A stretch of 64,000 nt of DNA, taken from the NCBI RefSeq assembly GCF_001742425.1, contig NZ_MJEH01000055.1:83548-147547 (forward strand), in the 5' to 3' direction. The position numbers were made by a program, and so were the translations under genes. The first letter of the stretch is position 1, and each line of letters opens with the position of its first letter. The notes below the pieces were generated by a model. The model was not told the origin of the DNA. It did no database searches and saw nothing but the letters and a program-made list of their open reading frames with translations. Origin of the DNA: Bacillus solimangrovi (GTDB lineage: Bacteria > Bacillota > Bacilli > Bacillales > Bacillaceae_N). This document shows, one piece after another, positions 20,118-29,682 of the stretch.

Positions 20118-21195
20118 AAACTTCTTCTCTCCTAACACTTTGCATACTTGTAACAAACTCATGAAATAAACTAACACTATCAACTGGGCCTGGATGTGCT
20201 TCAGGGTGAAATTGCACACTCGTTATTGGATATTTCGCATGATTCATTCCTTCAACAGAACCATCATTTACATTTCGATAACGCACAGTGAAATTTGTAT
20301 TCTCTAAGCTGTTTTCCTGTACAACAAACGTGTGATTTTGTGAAGTCATGAAGACTTTACGAGAATCTATGTCGATAACAGGCTGATTTGAACCTCGATG
20401 ACCAAACTTAAGTTTTTCCGTTTCACCACCAAACGCTAGTGAAAGTAATTGATGCCCGAGACAAATTGCTAATGTAGGATAATGTTGTGCCATTTTTTTA
20501 ATTTCACTTAAATGAAAGCTCATTTGCTTCGGGTCTCCTGGTCCATTCGAAAACATTACTCCATCAGGATTTAGCTGACATACCTCTTGAAAAGTCGTAT
20601 TGTAAGGTACGATCGTTACTTTGCAACCAACAGATACGAGTGAATCAACAATCGACTTTTTATAACCAAAGTCCATTAGAACGACATGAAAATGTCCTTC
20701 TCCAAATGTTTGTGCTTTTGTTACAGACACTTGTGGGATAAGGTTCTTTTCTTCAATTGTTTGATAGTGCTCAAATTGCACATCTGCAATGTCTTTAACG
20801 AGCAAACCTCCCATAACCCCTTGTTCTCGAATTCTCTTTACAACTGCTCGTGTATCAACTCCACTTAGAACAGGTATATTCCACTTTTGTAAATATTGAC
20901 TGAATGTTTTTTTCGATTCATAGTGATATCCTTGTTCACTACATTCACATATAACAACTGCTGTAACTTGAGGTTCACTACTTTCAAAGTCAAAGTCATT
21001 TATTCCGTAGTTTCCAATTAAAGGATAAGTTAATACAACAATTTGCCCTTTAAAAGATGGGTCTGTTAAAACTTCCTGATATCCTGTCATACCAGTAAAA
21101 AATACAACTTCTCCTTCGATTGGTGTCTCAGGTACTGCCCCTTTCCAAACACCTTGGAAACTTTCATCATTTTCTAATACTAGATAGCCGTTCAT
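20110..21195 (-). CDS. carA: Carbamoyl-phosphate synthase small subunit, arginine-specific
   Basis: CarA hydrolyses glutamine and channels ammonia to CarB. The 361-residue protein has the CPSase N-domain (GEVVFFTGMTGYQEVLTDPS) and a class I glutamine amidotransferase domain with nucleophile Cys in AICLGHQ and His/Glu in QFHPEAHPGP. It lies 90 bases after argD and overlaps carB. Confidence 0.97.
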   Translation of the reverse strand: MNGYLVLENDESFQGVWKGAVPETPIEGEVVFFTGMTGYQEVLTDPSFKGQIVVLTYPLIGNYGINDFDFESSEPQVTAVVICECSEQGYHYESKKTFSQYLQKWNIPVLSGVDTRAVVKRIREQGVMGGLLVKDIADVQFEHYQTIEEKNLIPQVSVTKAQTFGEGHFHVVLMDFGYKKSIVDSLVSVGCKVTIVPYNTTFQEVCQLNPDGVMFSNGPGDPKQMSFHLSEIKKMAQHYPTLAICLGHQLLSLAFGGETEKLKFGHRGSNQPVIDIDSRKVFMTSQNHTFVVQENSLENTNFTVRYRNVNDGSVEGMNHAKYPITSVQFHPEAHPGPVDSVSLFHEFVTSMQSVRREEVYA

Positions 21196-21285
21196 CGTTG
21201 AGCACCTCCGTGTTGAATAATTATTAATTTATAAGAATTTTTATTCATTATTATTTAAAAAAATATACACCATCTAATAGTAATC

Positions 21286-22425
21286 TTACTTTTTCAAAGT
21301 CTGCTTAATAATTTCAATTGCCTGTTCACACTCTTCTTTCGTCACCGTTAATGGGGGAAGCAATCGAATAACTGAAGGTCCTGCTGGTAATACGAGTAAT
21401 CCTTGTTCTCTCATTAAACGTATAGATTCTATACAATCACCCTCACATTGAATTCCAAGTAATAATCCTTTACCACGAATCGTTATGACATCTTTACAAT
21501 CTATCATTGAGGCTTCTAATTGCTGTTTCAATGTTTCTCCTTTAGTTACAACTTCATCTAAAAACGTCTCTTGCATCACTTCTTCAAGAGTTGCTATTAC
21601 GGCTGCCATCGCTAAATTATTTCCCGCGAATGTTGAGCCGTGTACACCCACTCCAAAGCTTTCTTTTAAGTATGACTTTCCGATCATTGCTCCGACAGGA
21701 AATCCGTTCCCTAACCCTTTCGCAGTTGTCACAATATCAGGTGATATTCCATAATGTTGATAAGCAAATGGTTTGCCTGTTCTACCAATTCCTGTTTGTA
21801 TCTCATCTATGATAAGCAAAGCTCCATACTGTTTACATAGTGATTCAACCTGCTTCAGAAAGTCCGTATTTGCTGGGTGAACACCACCTTCACCTTGAAT
21901 AACTTCTAGCATTACTGCTGCTGTTTGATTGTCAATCGTCTGTGCTACTGCATCGAGATCATTGTATGGTAAGTAAATAAATTCTTGTAACTTAGGACCA
22001 AATCCATCATGAATTTTACTCTGTCCTGTTGCTGCCATCGTTGCAAAAGTCCGTCCGTGAAATGATTGCTTAAATGTTATTACTTTTGTTTTTTTTGTAT
22101 GCTTCCGAGCTAATTTTAACGCTGCTTCATTTGCTTCTGCACCACTATTGCAGAAAAATACAGCATCCCCATCAGATGAATCAATTAATAATTGTGCAGC
22201 CCTTTCTTGCAGGCTACTTTGGAAAAGGTTTGATACGTGCCATAATTGGTCTGCTTGTTCTTTAACAGCACTTACTACTTTTGGGTGACAGTGACCAAGA
22301 TTACTTACAGCGATTCCTGAAATGAAATCAAGATAGCTTTTACCATTACGATCAACTACATGTGTTCCTTCGCCTCTAACGAGTTCAATATCGAAGCGAT
22401 TGTACGTTTCGAATAGATGACTCAT
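21286..22425 (-). CDS. argD: Acetylornithine aminotransferase
   Basis: This PLP enzyme makes N-acetylornithine from N-acetylglutamate semialdehyde and glutamate. The 379 residues include [22 protein letters not shown], the aspartate in [14 protein letters not shown] and the PLP lysine in TTAKGLGNG. Its ATG overlaps the argB stop (TAATG). Confidence 0.97.
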   Translation of the reverse strand: MSHLFETYNRFDIELVRGEGTHVVDRNGKSYLDFISGIAVSNLGHCHPKVVSAVKEQADQLWHVSNLFQSSLQERAAQLLIDSSDGDAVFFCNSGAEANEAALKLARKHTKKTKVITFKQSFHGRTFATMAATGQSKIHDGFGPKLQEFIYLPYNDLDAVAQTIDNQTAAVMLEVIQGEGGVHPANTDFLKQVESLCKQYGALLIIDEIQTGIGRTGKPFAYQHYGISPDIVTTAKGLGNGFPVGAMIGKSYLKESFGVGVHGSTFAGNNLAMAAVIATLEEVMQETFLDEVVTKGETLKQQLEASMIDCKDVITIRGKGLLLGIQCEGDCIESIRLMREQGLLVLPAGPSVIRLLPPLTVTKEECEQAIEIIKQTLKK

Positions 22426-23201
22426 TAGACTACCTCCGTTACTTTTGTAATCTTCGTACCAATCATATCTCCATTTTTCATAACATTTGCACCTTTCCCA
22501 TTCACAATAACTACTTCATTTAAAGTACCTGTTAAAGATAATAGTGCAGCTTCAACCTTAGGAATCATACCACCATATATCGTTCCATCTTCGATAAGGT
22601 TTTGCACTTCAGATTCGTTAAGAGCTGCAATTAATTGTCCTTCTTTCATAATGCCATCGACATCTGTAACGAACAATAATTGCTTCGCCTTAAGCTCATT
22701 TGCAACTGCTCCAGCAACTGAGTCTGCATTAATATTATAAATTTGCCCGTCATCATCTAGACCGAGCGGCGCCAACACTGGAATCATATCTAACTTTAAT
22801 AAATCCTTTAGAAATGTCCCATTTACATCTGCAATCTCACCAACAAACCCTAATTTCTCCTTATCTTTTGCAGTAACTTTTAGAATTGCTCCATCTATAC
22901 CCGTGCAACCGAATGCATTAAAGCCAATACGTTGTAACTTACTAACAAGTTGCTTATTAACTTTACCTGCAAGTGTCATCAACACTGCATCTAACACATC
23001 AGTTGATGTCTGACGAAGTCCATTCACAAAGGATGACTCAATTTGAAGAGTTGTTAACAGGTTCTTAATTTCGGGACCACCACCATGAACAAGGACCACT
23101 TGCTTCCCTGCATTCTTTAATTCAACGACACTTTCAAAAAATGGTTGACTTAGTTGTTCTAACGTACTTCCACCACATTTTATGACAATCGTTTCGTTCA
23201 T
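22425..23201 (-). CDS. argB: Acetylglutamate kinase
   Basis: ArgB phosphorylates N-acetylglutamate. The amino acid kinase fold shows [10 protein letters not shown] near the N-terminus, [12 protein letters not shown], and [19 protein letters not shown] lies twelve bases before ATG 23201; an in-frame GTG at 23222 overlaps that site. The short N-terminus suggests it lacks the helix of arginine-inhibited kinases, which fits bacilli in which ArgJ recycles acetyl groups (inference). Confidence 0.96.
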   Translation of the reverse strand: MNETIVIKCGGSTLEQLSQPFFESVVELKNAGKQVVLVHGGGPEIKNLLTTLQIESSFVNGLRQTSTDVLDAVLMTLAGKVNKQLVSKLQRIGFNAFGCTGIDGAILKVTAKDKEKLGFVGEIADVNGTFLKDLLKLDMIPVLAPLGLDDDGQIYNINADSVAGAVANELKAKQLLFVTDVDGIMKEGQLIAALNESEVQNLIEDGTIYGGMIPKVEAALLSLTGTLNEVVIVNGKGANVMKNGDMIGTKITKVTEVV

Positions 23202-23230
23202 TTTGCATTTGCACTCCTTCACGTTTCTAG

Positions 23231-24466
23231 TTATGTTCGATAACTCGCATTGATTCTGACATAATCATACGTAAGGTCACACCCCCAAGCCTTTGCCTTT
23301 CCTGCACCTAAATTGAGGTTTACCTTAATAACTACCATTTCTTCTTTTAATTGAGCAGTTGCGTCTTCTTCCAAATATTGAATAGGCTCCCCACCAACTA
23401 ACATTTGTACGTCACCGAGCAAAACATCAACCTTCTCTGGAATAATTTGAGCATTACTATAACCGATAGCACATATAACCCTTCCCCAGTTTGCATCTGC
23501 ACCATATACCATTGATTTCACAAGTGAAGAACCTACAATTTGCTTTGCTACTTCAGAAGCTTCAGCATCATTTGTCGCTCCATGCACTTGAACTTCAATT
23601 AACTTTGTTGCTCCTTCACCATCTCGTGCAATTGCTTTTGCCATCTCTTCACAAGCCTGCTTCAACATCATATAAAAAATATTCCATTCAGGATGAACTT
23701 CGTTTAATGTTTCATTTTGAGCCTCACCATTAGCCATCACGATGACCATATCATTCGTTGAAGTATCACCATCAACTGTAATGCAATTGAACGTTTCATC
23801 TACTGCTTGACGTAGCCCCCGCTGTAAACTAACTTGTTCGACAGCAATATCTGTTGTAACAAAACCGAGCATTGTTGCCATATTAGGATGAATCATACCT
23901 GATCCTTTAGCAGTAGCAGCCAATGTAACCTCTTTACCGTTAATTTCTGCTTTATAACATACACTCTTCTCTACTAAGTCTGTCGTTAAAATAGCTTCAC
24001 TAAAACCTTTACCACTAGATAGATTAGTAGATAATTGCATTGCTTCTACACCATTTAATATTTTCTCAATTGGTAGCTGCTCTCCAATAACACCCGTTGA
24101 TGCAACTCCAACATAATGATCTGGGAGAGAGAGCTTCGTTGCAACAGCTTCCTGCATCATATACGCATTTTCTATACCTTGTTCACCTGTACATGCATTT
24201 GCATTACCACTATTACAAACAATAGCTTGAAGTTTCCCTTCATTTTCTATACTCATTTTCGTTACTTTAAGTGGGGCAGCTCGAAAATGGTTCATTGTAT
24301 AAACAGCAGCAGCATGTGCTGGAACATCACTAACGATAAGCCCTAAGTCCTTTTTATTTCTTTTCAAACCTGCATGAATACTAGCTGCCTGAAATCCGAT
24401 CGGGCTTACAATTGAACCCTCTTCAACTTTGATTATCTTTTCTAATGTATTCACTGCAATTTCCAT
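23231..24466 (-). CDS. argJ: Bifunctional glutamate N-acetyltransferase / amino-acid acetyltransferase
   Basis: ArgJ moves the acetyl group from acetylornithine to glutamate and may also use acetyl-CoA. The 411-residue precursor is cut by its own Thr in AATMLGF-type context (NMATMLGFVTTD) into alpha and beta chains. CNSGNANACTGEQG and DGDTSTNDMV are also present. It sits between argC and argB. Confidence 0.97.
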   Translation of the reverse strand: MEIAVNTLEKIIKVEEGSIVSPIGFQAASIHAGLKRNKKDLGLIVSDVPAHAAAVYTMNHFRAAPLKVTKMSIENEGKLQAIVCNSGNANACTGEQGIENAYMMQEAVATKLSLPDHYVGVASTGVIGEQLPIEKILNGVEAMQLSTNLSSGKGFSEAILTTDLVEKSVCYKAEINGKEVTLAATAKGSGMIHPNMATMLGFVTTDIAVEQVSLQRGLRQAVDETFNCITVDGDTSTNDMVIVMANGEAQNETLNEVHPEWNIFYMMLKQACEEMAKAIARDGEGATKLIEVQVHGATNDAEASEVAKQIVGSSLVKSMVYGADANWGRVICAIGYSNAQIIPEKVDVLLGDVQMLVGGEPIQYLEEDATAQLKEEMVVIKVNLNLGAGKAKAWGCDLTYDYVRINASYRT

Positions 24467-24495
24467 ATCATGCTCTCCCTTTTAACCAAATTAGG

Positions 24496-25533
24496 TTATG
24501 GATAAACTGGAATAAAATCAAGTCCAGTTGTCTCCTCGATTCCCATCATAATGTTTAAATTTTGAACAGCTTGCCCAGCTGCTCCCTTCATCAAATTATC
24601 GATAACTGATACAACGATGACTCGATTCGTTCGTTCATCATATGAAAGACCAATATCACAGAAATTCGAACCATATACCTCTTTTGTCGAAGGAAATGTA
24701 CCTAATGGTCTTATTCTTACAAATGGACTGTCTTCATATATTTCGTTATATAAATCATGAATTGATTCTGAATTTTCCGCATTTTTTAATTGTGCGTACA
24801 TTGTCGCCATAATTCCTCTTGTCATTGGCACTAAATGTGTATTGAATGAAATCGGTGTTTTCTCTTCACTCCAACTAGTAAGCATCTGCTCAATTTCAGG
24901 TATGTGCTGATGTTGATTTACTTTATAAATTCGAAAATTATCATTCATCTCTGGAAAATGTGTAACCTCTGAAGGTGAACGACCTGCGCCTGATACAGCA
25001 GATTTCGCATCTATAATTAACGTTGATAATTTAATTAAATCTTTATTTACGAGTGGGACAATACCTAGTAAAGTTGCCGTCGGATAACAACCAGGGTTCG
25101 CGACAACCTTTGCCGTTCTTACACTCTCCTTACTCCACTCACTTAACCCATACACAGCTTCCTCTACAACAGATTTCGGTGCGGCTGCTTTCTTATACCA
25201 TTTCTCATAATCTTGTAAGTTCTTAATTCTTAAATCACCTGATAAATCAATTACTTTTAGACCTGCATCCACCATTTCTGGTGTTAACTTGCTTGATATA
25301 CCCGCTGGTGTCGCCATGAAGACGATGTCGGCTTTCTTTGCGATTTCATAAGCATCTATACTTTCTAAAACAAATGGTGTTCTGTCTTGTGTATGCATAT
25401 AGCTGTTTTTATATTCAATTCCACTTTGTGATGATGAATGAACAGATACAACTTCACATTTTGGATGACTATGAAGAATTCTCACCAACTCAGCTCCTCC
25501 ATAGCCTGTCGCACCTATAATTGCTGCTCTCAC
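24496..25533 (-). CDS. argC: N-acetyl-gamma-glutamyl-phosphate reductase
   Basis: ArgC reduces N-acetylglutamyl phosphate with NADPH. The 345 residues begin with the nucleotide fold IIGATGYGGAELVR and include the catalytic Cys in NPGCYPTATL and GRSPSEVTHFPEMN. It is the first gene of the arginine operon, downstream of the promoter at 25585-25613. Confidence 0.97.
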   Translation of the reverse strand: MRAAIIGATGYGGAELVRILHSHPKCEVVSVHSSSQSGIEYKNSYMHTQDRTPFVLESIDAYEIAKKADIVFMATPAGISSKLTPEMVDAGLKVIDLSGDLRIKNLQDYEKWYKKAAAPKSVVEEAVYGLSEWSKESVRTAKVVANPGCYPTATLLGIVPLVNKDLIKLSTLIIDAKSAVSGAGRSPSEVTHFPEMNDNFRIYKVNQHQHIPEIEQMLTSWSEEKTPISFNTHLVPMTRGIMATMYAQLKNAENSESIHDLYNEIYEDSPFVRIRPLGTFPSTKEVYGSNFCDIGLSYDERTNRVIVVSVIDNLMKGAAGQAVQNLNIMMGIEETTGLDFIPVYP

Positions 25534-25584
25534 TTTTCTGCCTCCATTTCACCTGTAAGTGAATCTTTTTTAAATTTAAATCTC

Positions 25585-25613
25585 ATTATATATGTGTATA
25601 AAAATAAAATCAA
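25585..25613 (-). promoter_or_regulatory. Arginine operon promoter with ARG-box-like sequence
   Basis: On the minus strand TTGATT (25608-25613), 17 bases and TATAAT (25585-25590) form a near-consensus sigma-A promoter. The spacer holds TATTTTTATACA, a partial ARG box (AhrC/ArgR half-site), and a second AT-rich candidate (TGAATATTTAAT, plus strand) lies just upstream. The promoter is well supported; the operator is weak. Confidence 0.65.
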
Positions 25614-25845
25614 TTGAATATTTAATAAAAATAATATTTTTTAAAACCTTTTAATATCACAGATATGAATCAACCATCTTGTATACAAACGTATAATTAT
25701 TCTCATATACCACCAATTAGACAATCTCATTATTAAGAACGATATTTTGTGACGTTAAGGTGATTCTTACATCAAGTGCTACAGTTGATCGTTTTGCGTT
25801 TTCTTATGATAAAATGGAGTTAAGACTACAGTGGAGGATAAATGA

Positions 25846-26541
25846 ATGACACAACAAGCCATTCGCACGTTACTTAAAAGCATACCGCTATTTCGCGAAT
25901 TAACTGATGAAGAAATTGAACCTGTCTTAAGTATTGTACAAACGAGAGAATATGTCTCAGGAGAATTTATTTTTATGCAAGGTGAGACTTTGGAAAATGT
26001 ATATTTTATTTTAGATGGGAAAGTAAAAATTTTCAAAAATGATATTCAAGGAAAAGAACAGCTTGTTGCTGTTTTACAGAACGGGGACATGTTTCCACAT
26101 GCAGGTTTCTTCCAGAAAGGAATGCCTTACCCTGCTCACGCAGAATCTACAGAAGCAACAACACTCGTTGTATTAAAAGTTGCTCAGTTTGAAAACATAC
26201 TCATGCACTCTCCTCAACTGTCAATTAAAGTATTTCGCATGATGGGAAGTAAAATTGTAGAATTACAAAAAAGATTAGAAGAACAAATTCTTAACAATTC
26301 CTATGAGCAAATATTACAACTGCTTATTCGACTTGCTGAATCACATGGTACAGAAATTAATGAAAATTCATATGAATTAACTACTCAGTTCACAAACCAA
26401 GAGCTTGCCAATATGATCGGAGCATCACGCGAAACTGTGAGTCGAACACTAACAAAATTAAAAAAACGCAACTTAATTGATGTAAGTAAAAGGGGAACAT
26501 TGAGGTTAAAACTCTCTCTGTTAAAAGAAGAATGTTTATAG
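25846..26541 (+). CDS. Crp/Fnr family transcriptional regulator
   Basis: The 231-residue cytosolic protein has an N-terminal cyclic-nucleotide-binding fold (GEFIFMQGETLENVYFIL, then the PHAGFF region) and a C-terminal winged helix-turn-helix (FTNQELANMIGASRETVSRTL). No cysteine cluster for an iron-sulfur centre is seen, so it is not a classical Fnr. GTGGAGG precedes ATG 25846. It is transcribed away from argC and convergently with yitW. Ligand and targets are unknown. Confidence 0.92.
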   Translation: MTQQAIRTLLKSIPLFRELTDEEIEPVLSIVQTREYVSGEFIFMQGETLENVYFILDGKVKIFKNDIQGKEQLVAVLQNGDMFPHAGFFQKGMPYPAHAESTEATTLVVLKVAQFENILMHSPQLSIKVFRMMGSKIVELQKRLEEQILNNSYEQILQLLIRLAESHGTEINENSYELTTQFTNQELANMIGASRETVSRTLTKLKKRNLIDVSKRGTLRLKLSLLKEECL

Positions 26542-26606
26542 ACTCGCACTAGGTTATAACATCCATACACACATATTAAGTGAATTTATAAAATCATATT
26601 CATAAC

Positions 26607-26643
26607 AAAAACAAGCACACTATATATGTAGTGTGCTTGTTTT
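26607..26643. terminator. Bidirectional terminator between the Crp/Fnr gene and yitW
   Basis: The arms AAAACAAGCACACTA and TAGTGTGCTTGTTTT form a perfect stem with A and T tracts on the two sides. Confidence 0.92.
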
Positions 26644-26646
26644 CAA

Positions 26647-26958
26647 TCAATCAGCAATACCTAATGCAATTTTTGCATAACGAGACATTTTATCTTTTGA
26701 CCACGGTGGGCTCCAAACGATATTCACTTTTGTTTCTTTTACTTCAGGAAGATCTGAAAGTGCACGGTGAACGTCACTCTCAATTTGTCCTGCAAGTGGA
26801 CAACCCATTGCAGTAAGCGTCATTGTCACTTCTGCTACACCTTCATCATTTATGTCTACTCCATATACTAGACCGAGGTTTACAATATCAATGCCTAATT
26901 CAGGGTCAATTACATTTTCTAACGCACCCATCATATTCTCTTCTAGTGCTTTATCCAT
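26647..26958 (-). CDS. yitW: MIP18/DUF59 family iron-sulfur assembly protein (YitW-like)
   Basis: The 103-residue protein has the DUF59 pattern: VIDPELGIDIVNLGLVYG, MTLTAMGCPLAGQI with the conserved Cys, and VWSPPWSKDKMS. Family members (SufT, PaaD, YitW) help insert or mature Fe-S clusters. GAAAGGAG lies eight bases before ATG 26958. Association with yitV and yitU is as in B. subtilis. Confidence 0.93.
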   Translation of the reverse strand: MDKALEENMMGALENVIDPELGIDIVNLGLVYGVDINDEGVAEVTMTLTAMGCPLAGQIESDVHRALSDLPEVKETKVNIVWSPPWSKDKMSRYAKIALGIAD

Positions 26959-27136
26959 TATAAATCTCCTTTCCACTCAAGGGGATAATCTCATTATAGT
27001 AGAAAATTACTTATACTTAAACTAATAACTACTATAAACGTGTTGTTAAATATAGTTGTTATTCATTTGAACCTTATCATGCGTAAGCATAAAAGATCAA
27101 ATGATAATGGTCAATTTTATTTATAAAGTAAAATTT

Positions 27137-27286
27137 CCATCAGTGGAAGTTTTACTTCATACTTCACTGATGGTTAGTTGAACCAATCAGGTAATTACTG
27201 GTACTTATACCTAAAGGGTATGACCAAGGCCCTCTACCACTTAAACTTCGTTAATTCTTCTAAGTTTTGAAGTAGGAGTCTTAGCG
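27137..27286 (-). repeat. Structured repeat, probably a decayed IS200/IS605-type end
   Basis: The whole yitW-yitV gap from the yitV stop is occupied by a strongly structured sequence. Read on the minus strand it contains a stem built from CTTAGAAGAATTAACGAAG flanks (AAACTT / AAGTTT), then GGTCATACC facing GGTATAAGTACC, then GGTTCAACTAACCATCAGTG leading into a hairpin (27137-27173) with arms CCATCAGTG / CACTGATGG. The GGTTCAACTAAC-hairpin arrangement recalls the right end and guide-RNA region of IS605/IS1341 tnpB elements. No transposase remains. A diverged second copy lies at 32936-32977. The class assignment is from memory. Confidence 0.45.
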
Positions 27287-28048
27287 TTATAAATATCTCT
27301 TAAGCCAATCTACTGTTGCTAATACACCTTCACGCGATACTTTATGCCCTGTATGTTCATCAACGATAAATGATGTTATAGCATTCGAATAATTCGTTCG
27401 TAAGTCATTATAAAATTCATATGCATGTTCAAATGGAACAACTGTATCTAACTTCCCATGCCAGAATAGCAAAGGAATTTGTGATGCTTTATTCATTTGT
27501 TTCGACAAATCGTAAGTTTCAAGTTGCTGAATTTGAGTCTCAATGACCGTATCATCCAATTTGAAAGGAATACGATTTCGTTTAATATTACCTATTTGCC
27601 AACGTGCCAATTTTTCATATGATGGATTTCCCATTAGTGAGACGGCAGCGCGGACCCATTCATATTGAGTTAATGCACCAAGTGTTATGATTCCACCCAT
27701 AGATGTTCCGACGAGCCCAATTTTAGATGGCTCAACCATATCTTTATTCACATAGACTTCCTTCACTTTGTCTAATTCATGAATGGTTTGAATCACAATC
27801 TGCCAAAATGAAAAGTTTAACTGTGCTTCTGTAAGATTTTCATTTCTTTCACCATGATATAATGCTTCAGGTAAGAGAACACGCATACCTTGTTCAGCTA
27901 ATAAATATGCATAATGCAAATTATGTTCTTTCGCACTCAAAAAACCATGTACAAAGATAACAGTTGGCAACTGTTCATTCATTTTGTCCTTTTGCACAAC
28001 ATGTAATGTCGGTATACTAGCTGGTTGTTCTTTCACAATTGTGATCAT
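27287..28048 (-). CDS. yitV: YitV-like alpha/beta hydrolase (esterase family)
   Basis: The 253-residue cytosolic hydrolase has FVHGFLSAKEHN (oxyanion region), a nucleophile elbow GTSMGG, an aspartate in HGKLDTVVP and a histidine in EHTGHKVS, so a full Ser-Asp-His triad is present. AAAGGGGAG precedes the ATG. It corresponds to B. subtilis YitV by position beside yitU and yitW. The natural substrate is unknown. Confidence 0.9.
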   Translation of the reverse strand: MITIVKEQPASIPTLHVVQKDKMNEQLPTVIFVHGFLSAKEHNLHYAYLLAEQGMRVLLPEALYHGERNENLTEAQLNFSFWQIVIQTIHELDKVKEVYVNKDMVEPSKIGLVGTSMGGIITLGALTQYEWVRAAVSLMGNPSYEKLARWQIGNIKRNRIPFKLDDTVIETQIQQLETYDLSKQMNKASQIPLLFWHGKLDTVVPFEHAYEFYNDLRTNYSNAITSFIVDEHTGHKVSREGVLATVDWLKRYL

Positions 28049-28285
28049 TTCAAAGCTCCCCTTTAATTCTTACAGTTGCCCTTAATTATCTCATGTTTTA
28101 CCAATTAAATAAAATCGCAAGCACAAAATTTTGTACTTTTTCTGACAACATCTTTATTTGAATTTCGATTAAATCGTAATTCATGTATTAAAACATATTT
28201 TACACAGAAATCATACTCTTCCTTTATAATGAAACATAACACTCTTTCTGAACTGTTAAACTAATCATATGAAAGGATTGAGCTA

Positions 28286-29107
28286 ATGAAAAAACAACAT
28301 TTAATTGCATTAGATTTAGATGGGACATTATTAACAAATGAAAAAACAATCTCTGATCGTACAAAACAAGCGATTGGAAACATGATTTCTCAAGGACATA
28401 TCGTTATGATTGCAACAGGGCGACCGTACCGTTCAAGTAAAATGTATTATAATGAATTGCTATTAAATACCCCAATTGTTAACTTTAACGGGGCACATAT
28501 CCACCATCCAAAAGACACTGGCTGGGGGAACTTTCACACACCTTTAGAACATAAAACAGCAAAACGTATCATCCAAGCATGTGATGAGTTTGGGATAAAA
28601 AATATGATTGCAGAAGTTCAAGACCGCGTCTTTCTCCACTATCATGATAAAAAAATCATTGATCTATTCACAATGGGTAGTTCTCAGGTGAAATCAGGAA
28701 GATTAGATTTATTGTTAGAAGAATCACCAACTTCTTTATTAATATATCCAGAAGCAGAAAAAGTTGACCAAATACGTACACATTTAAATGATACACATGC
28801 CGAATTAATTGAACATCGCAAATGGGCAGCTCCTTGGCACGTAATCGAAATTGTAAAATCTGGATTAAATAAAGCAGTAGGTATTCAAAAAATAGCTCAA
28901 CATTATAACATCCCAAAAGAGCGCATCGTTGCATTTGGAGATGAAGATAACGATTTGGAAATGTTGGATTATGCAGGTATAGGAGTCGCAATGGACAATG
29001 CAATAGATGAACTAAAATCATTAAGTAATGAAATCACTTTTTCCAATAATGAACATGGTGTCGCGGCCTTTTTAGAAAAAACTTTTTCACTTCCAGCACA
29101 TAAATAA
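28286..29107 (+). CDS. yitU: YitU-like Cof-type HAD phosphatase
   Basis: The 273-residue HAD hydrolase of subclass IIB has motif I DLDGTLL, motif II IATGRP, the motif III lysine region SGLNKAVGI and motif IV FGDEDNDLEML. Such enzymes dephosphorylate sugar phosphates, FMN precursors or similar. B. subtilis YitU has been linked to flavin-pathway phosphatase activity; that role is only suggested here. GAAAGG precedes the ATG, and it is divergent from yitV. Confidence 0.93.
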   Translation: MKKQHLIALDLDGTLLTNEKTISDRTKQAIGNMISQGHIVMIATGRPYRSSKMYYNELLLNTPIVNFNGAHIHHPKDTGWGNFHTPLEHKTAKRIIQACDEFGIKNMIAEVQDRVFLHYHDKKIIDLFTMGSSQVKSGRLDLLLEESPTSLLIYPEAEKVDQIRTHLNDTHAELIEHRKWAAPWHVIEIVKSGLNKAVGIQKIAQHYNIPKERIVAFGDEDNDLEMLDYAGIGVAMDNAIDELKSLSNEITFSNNEHGVAAFLEKTFSLPAHK

Positions 29108-29198
29108 CTACCACTAATTCCCTCTTATTCAGTATAATCATCTGCACAAACTATAGAAGAGCTTCTTTAGCTCGCATACGAATAAGGGGGGAATTCGC

Positions 29199-29351
29199 AT
29201 GGGTAAACGTAATAAGTCAAAACGTTTTGCACAGCAAAGTTCTGATTCAGTGAAAAAACACGACGAAAGAATCCCATACTACTCAACGCTTGAAGAAGCT
29301 AACGAAAGAAAACAAAACCTCGCAGAAGATTCCTCTGAAGGAGGATTCTAA
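29199..29351 (+). CDS. Small basic/charged protein of 50 residues, unknown
   Basis: A strong AAGGGGGG precedes ATG 29199. The product opens MGKRNKSKRFAQQSS, continues HDERIPYYSTLEEANERK and ends in SSEGGF; it has no membrane helix. I believe similar short proteins lie beside yitU in other bacilli, but I do not know a function. Its last codons contain the GAAGGAGG site of the next gene, so the two are coupled. Confidence 0.75.
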   Translation: MGKRNKSKRFAQQSSDSVKKHDERIPYYSTLEEANERKQNLAEDSSEGGF

Positions 29352-29353
29352 CT

Positions 29354-29563
29354 TTGGGAAACAAACTCTTTCAATTAGCTAGAGATGCCGTTCAACGTGC
29401 TGAAGCAAGTATTAAACAAGGGGATAGTCAAGCCCAAGCTCAGGTTGAAACTGCTAAAAACAACCTTTCCTCTGCTTATGCTAATTCAACAAATGCAGAA
29501 CGCGATCAATTAAGACAATTTCAACAACAGCTAGATAACGCTACATCAAATAATGAAAAATAA
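29354..29563 (+). CDS. yizC: DUF3813 family small protein (YizC-like)
   Basis: The 69-residue helical protein is rich in Gln, Ala and Asn (LFQLARDAVQRAEASIKQGD). TTG 29354 is chosen since GAAGGAGG ends nine bases before it and no ATG or GTG is available. It corresponds in position to B. subtilis yizC, between ipi and yitU. Function is unknown. Confidence 0.8.
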   Translation: MGNKLFQLARDAVQRAEASIKQGDSQAQAQVETAKNNLSSAYANSTNAERDQLRQFQQQLDNATSNNEK

Positions 29564-29645
29564 TAAGATATTACTTCAAATTATTTAGGATTAAAAAACT
29601 CTAGATAATTTAAAGTTTTATTAAATAATACTCAAAACATAATAA

Positions 29646-29680
29646 GGATGCACTTATCTACCATAAGTGCATCCTCTTTT
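29646..29680. terminator. Bidirectional terminator between yizC and the chemoreceptor gene
   Basis: The perfect stem GGATGCACTTAT / ATAAGTGCATCC is followed by TCTTTT on the plus strand; it serves two converging genes. Confidence 0.82.
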
Positions 29681-29682
29681 AA

